Assembly (NCBI GenBank): GCA_964019055.1
Contig: OZ025211.1
Span: 4,355,835 to 4,419,834, forward strand
Reading direction: 5' to 3'
From: Anthopleura xanthogrammica
Taxonomy: Eukaryota > Cnidaria > Anthozoa > Actiniaria > Actiniidae
Length of the DNA stretch: 64,000 bases
The position numbers and the translations under genes are program-made. Under the pieces are notes generated by a model, which saw nothing but the letters and a program-made list of their open reading frames with translations, had not been told where the DNA came from and made no database searches. Of this stretch, positions 12,479-26,000 are shown piece after piece (position 1 is the first letter of the stretch; every line of letters begins with the position of its first letter).

Positions 12479-12868
12479 TACTGTGAAAACCAGCAATGGA
12501 GAGATCAGCTCTGAAAACAAAATTCAATTTTCTAATTGGAGCTCCACTGTAGGTTTAACCCCATATATAGTAACTCCCAGCTGATTTCAAGCTGCTCCTC
12601 GACAATTAAACAGATTCGTAGCCATTGTGTGAACCCTTTGAAGTGGATAGTATGAAGCCTCACCAAGAGAAAAGCACAGGGATCCCACACAATCAGAATT
12701 GTTTTGCAAGTCGTTCTGCATGATTTATCATTCATTTTTTCCATGTGTTATCTGCATAAATTATGGCGTTCAACATAACGGTAGCGTCGTTATAGCAAGT
12801 AGTTTGCTCATTTGATGAGCTAATCGCCATAATTTTTACCTCAAGGGTTATCCAAGGAATATTTTACA

Positions 12869-15800
12869 ATGGCTTACCAAGTATTTCACTATCCTCGCCT
12901 CGTCTTCCATCCATTCATACGTTTTTGCAAGCTGCTTCGCCGTCGTATCAAAACAACTATAACTACAATCTTCATAACATGTTCTCTGATATTCTACCTT
13001 GTTTATAATGATTCTTCGTATCTTGGATTCGGAGAGGATTCACCAGAGTATTTAGACTATATTTCAAAAACTGCTTCTTGTAAATTACCGAAAATAAACC
13101 CTTTCCACGAGAGTATTTTGCCGTACATCAAGGATTTGGAGCCAATAGAGTGTGGCAAGAGTTTGTCGACATTTGAAAAGGACATTCTTCGAGTTGAAGG
13201 TGAAAACATTGTATCTGTTTACTATAGGACTCTAAAAAGACCAGATGGGAATGATGATGCTGTTAATATATCTGAGCCAATAAATATACCGAATCTGCTA
13301 AACAAACAAGTTGATGAGAAAAGAGCAGAGGACGCCATTAAACCTGGTAAGCTTTAAAGCCGATTTACACGGTACAACTTTTGCTTACAACTGTCGCATG
13401 TAATCTGTTACTACAAGAATTGCTTTGTGTAAATCAACCCTACAACTTGCTCACAACTGCTCTGTACGACAGGAAAAAAAGTTGTAGCAAGTTGTAAGGT
13501 TGATTTACACGACGGAATTCGTGTTCTAAGCGTGGTGTAAGCAGATTGCATGCGACAGTTGTAAACAAAAGTTGTACCTTGTAAATATGCCTTTAGAAAT
13601 CACACAATATTAATCCCATTAAAAAGCAGTGGCGAACTAGGATCCAGGAAAAGAGAGGAAATAAAAGTAGAGTTTACTGACTAATTAGTAATAATAATAA
13701 TAATAATCGACGTTATTTAGAGAAGGTGACACGTGACAGTCGGAACTTAGCTGTGCTAAACTTTTGGCCCTCTATGTTGAATGTCTCTGAATGAGATGGG
13801 ACTGCCATTTTACGTGGTCATCTGAGCCACGGCGAATTCTAACCATTTGAAGATATTATTAGAGCAAAGGCAGAAACTTCTTTTCAGATATTTTAAGATC
13901 CTGTATGTTGGTCCGGCCGAGGCTTGAACCTACGACCTCCCGCACAATAATCCAACCAAGTGGTCTTATAGGTTTATAAGTTGATAGGTTTATAGTGTGT
14001 AGTGGATTGAGTATTTATTATGAGATGGTGCTAATAAAATTTTGAAACTCATCTGCTCTGAATGATGATCAAATACTGACCACCATGTGCTGACGGTTTG
14101 AACTGAAGAATTTTATTGAACATTTTCCGGCGATTCCCTGATGAACACTCAACTGACATGCAGTAAATGACATCTAGTGAACTGGCAATATAATGTAATG
14201 GTCAAGGTTGGCCTTCACAGTTCTTGAAAGGTAGCCTTCATGCCTTTGCATCGAAGCGAGACATGAGGTGACCTTGAAATGATGGAGATCTTTTTTTAAC
14301 ATGGATAATTTTTTATTTTTTTTATTTAAACATATTTTTTCTCTGTGCTCTCTATCATTGCAAGCTCACCGTTTGTCTCGCTTCAATGCAAAGGCACGGC
14401 TACCTTTCAAGATGGTGCAGGGAACTGTGAAAGGGACCATTTATAAATTATTTATCATGCATCGAAAATTAGACCTGTTTCAATTGAAACACTACTGTCA
14501 GTAACATAAACTTGGCGCTAAGATGGTGTTTCACTGAGCAACTTGTCTCACAATTTTGCTGCACAGTAAAAAGTGCCTTGCTGTTGCCCCGATAGGGTGT
14601 ATTTACACCAGGCTATGTTTCATTCAAAGTTTTGACAACAATTTGACCGTTTTTTTTTTTTGCTGGGCGATAAATAATTTACGGGCAAGGAAGGCGAGTT
14701 GCATACTAGGCAATGTTGTTCAAATCGTTGCTAGAAATATTGTAAAGATTGCGGCCACCAGGGGCGGATCCCGGGGTTGTCCATTGGTGCACTGGAAACC
14801 CACACAAATAAATCTAAGTACAAATTAAATAAGCCATATCAGGTTTATTGATGGTGTCACTTTATCGTCCTTTAGTTAGGAACACCATCTTACACCCATT
14901 TTCATAATTACGCGACCCAGATGACTAGCTATGATTCAAGTCGTCTGGGTTTTTGGCTTCCGTCAATTAAATTCTTAACGGTCTGAGCTAGTAAATGTTT
15001 GACCGCTGGCAGCCAAAAACCCCGACTACTTGGACGCTGGTGACATCTCGCCTATTTTCCCCCAGGTGGTTATGGATGTATTATGCACAAGTTAACCCGC
15101 AAGTGTCTTCACCCTTATGGTGGGATAGGCTTACCAAACGGACTTCAACCTGTAGTGTTCCACGAAAACTGCTGTGGAAAAGCTGCTTACTTCCAGATGG
15201 AGAAAAACGGCGCCATCAAACATGTTCAGAGCAATCGATGCATTCGTCAAAAACGTAAGTTTAATATATTGGCTTTATGTGACAATGCTTAAGATTAGGC
15301 TTTTTATGTTAATGTTAGATAGATTAAGGTCCAGTTCAAACGACGATCTTCTCATGAGCCGAACCGGGTAATGAAATCAACTGAGAAGATCGCCATATAA
15401 ACCATTGTTTTCAATGTGTTCGGTTCATGAGAAGATCGACGTTTGAACTGGACCTAAGTACCGCTCCGCTAGCGGCAAATATTCAAATTGGTGGGTGGGT
15501 GTGAAAAAAATAAAAAAAAGAATTAAAATTTCGTATGTGTTGTAAACTTCTACAACGAGCCATGAACTAAGTGACTAGTTTACATCCAGAAATATTTTGA
15601 TAGTATAATAAGTGTTCTGCATTTTATTATACAATTCTGGCCGCTAGATAGAGGTTGGTCATTTACTAGGTGACCGCTAAATAGAGGTTGATCACTTACT
15701 AGGTGACCGCTAAATAGAGGTTGGTCATTTACTAGGTGGCCGTTTAATAGAGGTTGGTAATTTACTAGGTGGCCGCTAGATAGAGGTTGGTCATTTACTA

Positions 15801-16962
15801 GGTGGCCGTTTAATAGAGGTTGGTCATTTACTAGGTGACCGCTAAATAGAGGTTGGTCATTTACTAGGTGGCCGTTTAATAGAGGTTGGTCATTTACTAG
15901 GTGACCGCTAAATAGAGGTTGGTCATTTACTAGGTGACCGTTTAATAGAGGTTGGTCATTTACTAGGTGGCCGTTTAATAGAGGTTGGTCATTTACTAGG
16001 TGGCCGCTAAATAGAGGTTGGTCATTTACTAGGTGGCCGTTTAATAGAGGTTGGTCATTTACTAGGTGGCCGTTTAATAGAGGTTGGTCATTTACTAGGT
16101 GACCGCTAAATAGAGGTTGGTCATTTACTAGGTGGCCGCTAAATAGAGGTTGGTCATTTACTAGGTGGCCGCTAAATAGAGGTTGGTCATTTACTAGGTG
16201 GCCGCTAAATAGAGGTTGGTCATTTACTAGGTGACCGTTTAATAGAGGTTGGTCATTTACTAGGTGGCCGTTTAATAGAGGTTGGTCATTTACTAGGTGG
16301 CCGTTTAATAGAGGTTGGTCATTTACTAGGTGACCGTTTAATAGAGGTTGGTCATTTACTAGGTGACCGTTTAATAGAGGTTGGTCATTTACTAGGTGAC
16401 CGTTTAATAGAGGTTGGTCATTTACTAGGTGGCCGTTTAATAGAGGTTGGTCATTTACTAGGTGGCCGTTTAATAGAGGTTGGTCATTTACTAGGTGGCC
16501 GTTTAATAGAGGTTGGTCATTTACTAGGTGACCGTTTAATAGAGGTTGGTCATTTACTAGGTGGCCGTTTAATAGAGGTTGGTCATTTACTAGGTGACCG
16601 TTTAATAGAGGTTGGTCATTTACTAGGTGGCCGTTTAATAGAAGTTCTACTGTTAGTACTAAACTGATTGTGGCACATAATTATGGGCACACAACGTTTT
16701 TGGCATGATCGCAGACTTTAGTTTTTGGATGAAAGTTCATACCCGCACCACATGGTCTTGAGATTTTGCTTGCAGCACTGCACGTTACATACTGATTGCA
16801 GTCGGTTGGATGGGAGTAGTCTCCGTCTGCTTTACCAGAACAGAAATCTTCCGCATTGAAGGTCGCCGAGGAAGCAGAACCTGCAAAGATATTGCACATT
16901 ATCAGAAGTCCATAACTAGAAGTTAAGGAATGGACAATGTCTAGCGTGCGTCCATCCAATTC

Positions 16963-17016
<54 letters not shown>

Positions 17017-20000
17017 ACGCAGTCGAGAGCATCTCTAGCTAGCTGAGTGCTCTCCCAACTATCCGCGTGCATCCCGAATTGGATGGACGCACAAGCTAGA
17101 CATTTTCCATTGCTTTTATAACATAGCGAGATATTTTTCGCTCCGAAAAGTCATATTTTCTGTTCTGATCAAGCGACAAATTCTCCTAAGCGTGCGAATG
17201 CAGACTAAAAATAGAACAACTTGATTTAGTTCAAAGTCAGTATTTTTATTGAAGCTAAGTACAAGTGTGAGTCACTAAATTGTGTCTAAATACAACACAA
17301 AAGATGTCCATTCTAAAAATATTTGACTTCAATGTCAACGATAAAGTTTGTTTGAAGTTTATCCATTCAAAAGATCAAAAGTATTTGCTAAGATCAAAAG
17401 TTATTTTGAAGGATTCGCCGAAGCTGAAGAGACGACGACTTGCACATTTTGAATGGTGCAATTGCTGAAAATGGATTCAAAACTGCTCATCATCGGCCTC
17501 AACTCATGGTTTACTGATATGGTGGTGGACCTAGAAGCTGTGTTGGTTGATTGCTGAACGGGAACTAACGCCGTGGACCCTTGAATATGGCTGGAAAGGA
17601 CTTCGCTGCAGTGCAGAAGTTGAGCGGTCGAAGGACGAGTGTTGTAGTGAGCCAAGCTCTGCTCATTTCTATGGCCAGAAATTGCCATTATATGGCGGTT
17701 AGGAACTCCAGCATTTGACCAGAGGGTAATTGCTGTGGCACGGACGGAGTGGTTAGTATAAACTCTTGAAAGTTGGGCTGCTTGACTAATTTCCTTCATC
17801 ATATTGTCAAGTTTATTGATGCCGAGCGGCTTGTTGTCGTACCAAACGTCATGGGAAGGCGCCCAGTTTCGGCTGGGATACTGGAAGAATGCTGAACATT
17901 TGGGGTTGAGCTTGGAAATATAGAGCTTTACAGCTTTATAACCGTCTTTGGGCTATTACTAGCCATTCCTTAATGAGAATTTTAAGACTAATATCAAGAA
18001 AAAAATGGGAAAACTTTTTGCTGGAAATTTTTTTTTCAGCAATGCTGACGTCAGCATGAACCATCTCTATGAACCATCCATTTCTTTTTCATAGAATATT
18101 ATCCAATCAGAGCGCGCGTTATATAGTATCTATGTTATAATATATTATACATCTGACATTATGCGTTGAGAAAAGATCCAGTGTTTTGAAAAGACCAGAG
18201 CTACAATCGCTGTCAAAACGTGTTGACCCTATGAAAATATTTCACAACAATCATCCCCCTCTCAAAAAAATCTACGTACACATTACTAAACCCCCCTCCC
18301 CCCTCCCCCCCCCCCCCCTCCCATCTCCAAAGTCAATATTGAGGTGTGGCTGGGTTGTCCTATTCCTGCTACTCCAAATTAGTGGAAAGAAGAGAAATAT
18401 TTATCAACCAACCGATGAACGGGGGCTGGGAGGGTTGTTTTCTTGTGATGCGGTGGTGCATCATTGCATTAAAAAAGTTATCGTGCCAAGACTTTTAGAA
18501 ACGATTGTAGGCCTTAACGAATCAAAGGATCGAATTTCTCTGCTTGTCAGTCCTGCCGGTGACGCTACATACACGCTATAGACCCCTTTCACGTGACGTC
18601 AGAGCAGCTCAATTTGGAGGACAAAACAAAAGAATTTCAATCTCCTGAGAATTTTAACCTATTGTTTTGTTCTCCAAATTGAGCTGCATTGCGACGTGCT
18701 GCAAGGGGTCTATATATTGAGGCATTATAGCCTCTCAAGCTCCAGTGAATTTATTCAAGACGAAAAAAGCAAGAAAGAATGGGAAAAGAGGCTCAGAATT
18801 TTTGCAGGAAAAATGGCGGCACGAATACTTTGATCAGACAAACCAGCCCTGTTCCTCGCTCTATCTTTCTATAGACTTTCACATCATATTCTATTTTTAA
18901 CATGCTGTTTTTGGCCCCTTTCTCGATATATCACCACAATTGAACGAATCTCAATGCAATACGAGCCGAATATTTGAATAACAATACGTCTTTCCATTGT
19001 TATATTCCATTCTTTTTTTTAATGTGTATATTCAGTGGTTAGTGATATATATCGAGAAATTCCCACCAAAATCCTAAAGTTCTCATAAAAAGATTTTGTG
19101 TTCACTTCGGTACTCTATCGTATATTTCTATACTCAATCAGACATAACACATATTTACTAACAAGCCTTACCTGCAGTCGTTGGTGGTTCTGTGACGTTC
19201 CTAAAGACCTCCTCCACTCCAATCATTTCCATGTAGATGCTGTTTGTCTTTGGCTTGAACGCCCATTGCTTGGTCCAGCGGCTGTAAATACTCAGTTCAC
19301 AGGTTTTGGCGGCAAGATCATAGCTGAGGCTCTTGCAGCGAGTGTTGTCAGTGAGACACCTCGAAAGACATGTTGGGTAGTTTTCTGCAGGCGTCGAATC
19401 GAACGCAGAGCCTTCCAGAATGTACCCCCATTGGGACTTCTTCGAGACACACGCGCAATTTGCACTCGTAATGTGTGAAATAGCTACGAAAATGAGAAAA
19501 ACGACGCCACAAACAGATCGATTGGAATGAGGATGATGCTGTTGAAGAAAACAATCAAAGTTCATTTGCATTAAAAAAATCGCGGCTACAAATTTAAATT
19601 CGTTAGCATTTCTCTCTTTAACTAGAAGTAATTATTAACGCATATAATAAATTATACATAGACGACAAGATTTTATTTTTTCTGTAAACTCGTATTATAA
19701 TTCCACCTATTCCTTTGAGTTCCTTCCTGTTTTTCTATTTAGTTTGTTCGATAGTTCGTTCAGTCGTTTATTTTTTCCTTCCCTTCTTTCTTTCCCTTCT
19801 TTTCATCCATCCATCCGTTCCTTCTTTCGACAGTATTTCAAAGTATTATATTCTACGTATGACTATTATGCTTGTAGTGCATGGTGTTGATCGTGTTTCG
19901 GGTTCAAACCTTCACTAAAAACATACAATTTCCCCTATTTTAGGTGAAGAAAAATGTTATATACAGTACGTTACTGACAATTTGAACGACTTCACAGGCA

Positions 20001-23000
20001 TCTAACTTCTTTCCTTTTTTCTATCTTCTGTAAAAATTTTAATCTTACTTTTTTTAAGCTTATTCTTTTTGAACTTTTAAGTTTCACCAAGAGGGCATAA
20101 ATAAGAGAGGGAATCTTCTTAATATCGCGAGCGCCATGTGAATTCCCGGTTGGGCTTTTATTAGCATTCGCATAAAGTCAATTTTCGCCTCACCCTACTC
20201 CAGTGCGTCAAAAATTGTGTGCTTCATTCAAACCTGGAAGTAGCGAAAACATGTAAAGATTTTTTGTAAAAAACATAAATTTCGCGTCTTTTTGAGCCTC
20301 AGTCGTGTTTTATCAGAGAACAGAACAGAACCAATCATGGTCTTTTTGCTTTATCTGATAGATTTTGTCGAAAAAAGTGAGAAAAATCGACGAAAAGTAT
20401 GTTGTTTTTGATTGCGCGCGCACACGTCCACGCCATCAAAAAATTAAAAACCAAACGACTCTGGATGCTAAAAATAGCCCAACCGGGAATTCACATGGCG
20501 CGCGCGATATTAAGAAGTTTCCCTCTCTTATTTGTGCTCTCTTGGTTTCACTATTCAACTTCCAGCTGTCGGCTTATCAATATTCATACATTTGAAGTAT
20601 ACGCAATAGAAAATTTTTATTCGTAAAATCTGAAAACTGTTTGAGTTAAAGGAAGAAATCAATAAAGTCCAATTTTCTTCTTCTGTGATCCTGAATATTA
20701 CATTTTTTATTACTATTTTTCTTTTAATTGGAAAAAGCTAGTTTTAATTCACTTCAATTTAGAAAATAGCGAATGATAAACGGAAACACTTTGAAGATGC
20801 AATCCCAAATGGATAAATATATAATTGTTTTATTCCGATTAACAGTCGAAGAAATTAAAAAAAGTTGATTGAATAACGTTGTTTAAAACCAGGCTGGGAA
20901 AAAAGGAATAACCGAAAGAATGTGCTAGAAGTATTTTGGCTAACTTGTTTTGATTAAAAAATATCCCGTTTCATTTCTCCAAAACAACAAAAATATCAAA
21001 GAAAGAAAAAGGCGGCACCAAACCGGGCAATTGGACCCAGCAAGTGAATAAAGCGGGCCGCTGAGATTCCCCGCTGACGGCACAATAACGAAAATGACCT
21101 TGCAGCTTGATTTAATTGTGTAGTTTGTAAATGAAAGGGGATTGGCGAAGGCGTGTTGACATTTTAAATCGACCCGCGATAATCGACAAAAACATGGCTC
21201 AAAAACATCTTATCGCTATCCTGATTTTGGTATGCGTTCTGAAACAAGAGTCACTAATAAAAATTTTGGCTGAAAAACATGAAATTAGAAAACTATTACT
21301 ATCAGAATTTGGGTTATTTGGTCACTGTAAATGAAGTGATTGAACGTATAATGCATAGTTGTTTTTTTGTAAACACATTTTCTGCACAAATAATCCGTTG
21401 GCACCGCGTCTGTGAATAAATCGAAGTGAACCTCAGCTTCAAGTTCTTTGGAATTCATCTCATAATGATAACCTGTGAGTTCACAGGTTTTTTCATACTT
21501 TTTTCTCCTTTATTCCTTGTGTGAATCGAATGGAAATATGATTTATTTTGAACAATAAGATTATTTGAGTTCAGTACTTCATTTTCAGAAGGTTTGAAGC
21601 AGTAGAAAGTTCATAAAATAAAAAATATAAAAATATCAAGCGTTCATGGTTCGAGTGTCCTAACTGTAATAGCCAAAAATGTCTGTGTTACTCAGATACT
21701 AAGAAGTTGGCCCGTAAACAACTTTTCTGTGATCGTAAATAGACGGCACCTATAACTTGAACCAGTCGATGCGACACTCAGTTTCAAGTTCTTTGAAATT
21801 CATTTATGATAATATACAAGTTTGATATTCAAAAATGTCTGTGTTACTGATAAAGGGTAGCATTCCATACAACAGAAGTTGGCAAACAACTTTTCTGTAC
21901 AAATTCATCGATGGCGCTGCTGATATGTGAACGAATCGATACGAACGTTCCAAGTCAGTCTTACGAATTCATCTTATAACATGCAAGTTTAATAGTTAAA
22001 GATATCTGCTGGCAGATGTGATAACAAATAATATAATCTAGAATTTTGATTGAAATAATCTTAAAAAAGTAATAAAAACACGATATTTTGAAACGGATTA
22101 GACTACTTAACACATGCACAAACCTGAAAATAGTTATGGGGACATTTTGGTCCTTGTGGGGACATAACTCGAGGGAAAGAAATTCTAAAACGACTTCAGT
22201 ACAAGCTTTGAGACTTTGAGTAACCATCACAATTAAATATCTTTGTTTAAGTTAAAACGAAAAAAAGAAAAAAATGCAAAACATTTTGGGGAAGGATTCG
22301 ATAGGTGGCTTCTGTAACATTTATATTCTGAAGCTTTCAGTCACCAAAAATAGAACTTGAGTCAAAAGAAAGAAGAAGAAAAAAAGGAAAAAAAAGGAAC
22401 AAATCCATTGCACAAATTTTGGAAAAGGATTCAGTTGGTTTCTGTAGCACATGAAAAGCTTTGGAGCAAGAAAAAGTTGACTATAGTCAATGCAATTACA
22501 GTACAAACCTTAAAAAGTTGATCTTGAGTATAGAACACCATCGTTGCCGAATACAAGTTGTTTTTTCTTTTAGATATGTGTTCCCAAAGAGCAGGTGAAT
22601 CGTACTACTGGATGACAATTAAATAATTGCTATTGGTGGAGATGATTGCCTTGCTCATGTTTTATTTAAGGTGGCGCCAACTTGATGAAGTTCAATTATA
22701 AAATCAAGATTTCCACTACATACACCAGCACTAATCCAAGATATATTGGCTATAAGATGCGTAAATATTAAAATATTTACATATTCGTTGAGTCAAAATG
22801 AGAGCGAATTTAAAAAGAATCGCTAAATTCACTCTTGACTACATCATCACATTATCTGATTGGATGGATGGACCTTCCACAGCACTTCAGACAAAATTGT
22901 GACAATTAAAATAATGGATATTTTCAGTATTCTCGAGTTTATGACATCTGACAACTGCAACTCTTTAGAAAAAGCTAGAGTAAGTCGTTATGCTTAACCA

Positions 23001-26000
23001 AGTCGTGATACTTGTTAATGTGTAATCACCGTTAAATAGACACAATCAAATGAATATGATCTATTAATCTCTATTTAACAAATAGAAAACGTTATGCCGT
23101 GTTTACATAGCCTGATATATGATAAGCACGAGGGAAGTTTGGGAGAAGTCGAGAGCTGTTGTGTAAAACCGAGCCGCAGGCGAGGTTTACACAGAGCTCA
23201 AGACTTCTCCAAAACTTTCCCGAGAGTTTATATCAGGCTATGTAAACACGGCATAACGTTTTCTATATGTTTTATAAAATATTGGAACTTGCCGTGTTTA
23301 CATAGCCTCATGTAAACACGGCTATCAGCGTTATATCTGAACTATCTTATAAAATGTTTTATAAAATAGTTCAGATATAACGCGCGCTCTGATTGGCTAA
23401 TAGCCGTGTTTACATAAGGCTATGTAAACACAGCAAACGTTTTCTATTTGTTAAATATAAACTACTCTAATAAAATGACTGAAGCAAATTCCCCACGGAC
23501 TTAAAACGAATCTCACTTGGTCTTGAGTAATGAAATGTAAAAAACTTCTATTAAAGTCCAGAATTCCTTGGAGAAGCGACACAAAACGAAAAAAAAAAAA
23601 AAACCTGCCTCAGAAAAATTACTCAAACTGCAGCAAAATGTCAGTATTTTAGAGTCATTTGCAATATATATATATTTCCACACTTGCTTTTTTGTTTACC
23701 AATAAGTTCAAGATCATACAATTCAACGTTGTAGAAGTCAAACTACTGTTTTTAATTTGCTGGAATTAAAGCAAAGAATTCCATGCATTCGTCCACGTGT
23801 TGTTTTCACGGCATTCATAAATTTATATCAGATGTTGTTTTCGCGATATTTTGTTATTGGAACAGCATACATGTCTACGTATATAGTACATCATGGTAGA
23901 CGCTCAAGAGATGGTAGCTAAGTAACCTTTATACGTAGCATGCTTAAAAGAAAACATCGGCATGACGTTCCCGTCCTAGATTTCGAGTTGCTTAAGGTCC
24001 CTAATATATTCTACGAGGACCACGTCAGGGGTCAAACAGGTAAAACAGGTTTGGGATAATGGATAGCAGGAAAAATAGTTTTAGGAATAAGGAATCCATA
24101 GTTGTCAAATTGATAACCTTCGGCTGGTCGGCCGTATTTAGATAAAGAGAATTCGAACACTACAATATATTGCGCAGCTTTTTAACTTGCGATTCATCTA
24201 CTTGTTTACCATCTTACTTTTTGATAATAAACCGCTGACCAAGAATATCACTTTTCGCTTGATATTCAATTAGCAAAGCTTAAGCTGAGTACAGAATACA
24301 TTTTACTCGCTATCTATAATACATTTATCATGTCGAGTTCACATAATATCAGGGATTGGCTGAAGGCTCTCGGCCAATCAGAAGCGAGATAGTGAGTAAA
24401 ATGTATAATAATACATTTATCATGTCGAGTTCAAAGGTCACAATGGAAATGGAAATACGCTATTTTTTCGAAAGTAGAATTAAATCTTTATTCTTAGTTT
24501 TAAAAAATGTATAATAAAACAATTATTGAATTCGGTTTTTGCATGATATCGTAAATATCAAGACCTCGGCCGTTTTATCCGGCTCAGCCTACGGCTTCAG
24601 CAGATAAAACGGCGTTGGTCTTGATAATTTACGATATCATGCTCAACCTCATCCAATAATTTTTTTATGTCGTTCGTTCTCGGCTTCAAAAACACCAGAT
24701 TTAATCTAAAATGTTGTTAGAAAAGCGATGTTTTTGGTCAGTGGATTATCACCAAAAATCAAGATGGTGGACAAAAAATACACACCTCTTCCTTTCTTTC
24801 CTTCTTTCCTTCTTTCCGTCCTTAGTTTTTATTTTTTATATTTTTCATTCATCCAGGTCCTGGAACAAGCGGCACAGACATTACTTTGCACCAGAAATGC
24901 GATACCAGGTTCGAAGTCATCGAAGGATACCTTAAACTGAAAGGCAAAGATCTGTGCTTACAACCCGCAAGCAGACGGGACGATCCCGCGAACAACGAGG
25001 AAATCGTACTTGATGGAGATTGTGATAAGGAAAGACATTCATTTTACTTTAATTTTCTTGAAGGTATATTTTCATTTTATCTTGTTCGTGTTTGAAGTGT
25101 TTTTTCCCCTTCAGTTTACAATAATGTACTTGCTTCAGTTTGGGTTTCCATAAATAATGAATATCTTATTTGTGGTCTGTGTCTTTTGGTGGACATTTGG
25201 GTTGAAACTTTGATCTTTAAGCTTATTTTTAATTCATATATCATCCAATATGGCGGACAATGCAATAAACACGTGATTGATTCAAGCGTGTTGTATATTA
25301 TGGGATAGAGCTGTTGCTCTATCAACTAAGTGTCCCATTTGAAGACAAGAAAGTTGAATACCAAATTATTGAATTAATGCTTTCAACTTATTCTTTTCAG
25401 GAACGCAATTTAAGGGATCAGTAAACGTGAACACTGATTTCATACGAGTCGAAATCAAAAAAGGCGGAACAGCAGACGATGTTATAGAAACTCATATGCA
25501 AACCACCTTTAAGGAAGAAGTTGAGGAGAGAAAGATAATTCCTGCTGGGATCCCTGTGGATATTGTGATGATCATGTTTGACTCGACGTCCGCTGCAAAC
25601 TTCATACGGAAAATGCCTAAAACGTATAAATACTTGAAAGAGACCTTGAATACTGTCTTCTTGAATGGTGAGTATTATGGTTTGAATCCGTTGAGGTTTT
25701 TCAGTGTTTTTCTAGACCTTCTAAAATATTTTGGTAGAAGTTTGGACATTTCTACAGGTTTTGTTTTAAAAAGATTTTCTGGTTCCTAGTGAACACTTTA
25801 GACTGATATTCAGGCCAACTCGCTTGGATTTTTCAGAGAGGGAAAAACGGGTGGCGTATCGGTAAGAGCGCTCGCCTCTCACCAATGCTCCGGTTTTCCT
25901 CTCTCCATAAAAATCAAATTCTAAATTCCAATTGGATTACAGTGAAAGAATAGCTAATTTGATATGGAGCCCAGCTCTGTTGTGGTTACCCCTTCCATAG

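Larger units (their letters stand above)
9788..12868. promoter_or_regulatory. 3-kb divergent spacer between gene B and the DUF229 gene
   Basis: This is the interval between two genes pointing away from each other: the gene B start at 9787 and the DUF229 start at 12869. About 9788-12742 is the duplicate of 2393-5120. It contains the inverted-repeat element at 11790-12250 and half of another MITE at 12388-12478. The last 125 bases before the ATG are unique to this copy within the window. No TATA box is evident. Confidence 0.5.

Noticed and set aside
13910..13985. tRNA gene on the minus strand
   Set aside because: A B-box is present but the acceptor stem and full cloverleaf are not; the sequence continues into a SINE body with an ATT tail.
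15637..16648. CRISPR-like regular repeat array
   Set aside because: Units are contiguous 33-bp tandem repeats without unique spacers, in a eukaryotic intron.
18186..18581. 131-codon plus-strand frame
   Set aside because: Crosses a poly-C run and ends in a MITE; no domain, signal peptide or splice context.
25845..25900. tRNA gene
   Set aside because: The A-box-like segment is followed by a SINE tail and the B-box is missing.
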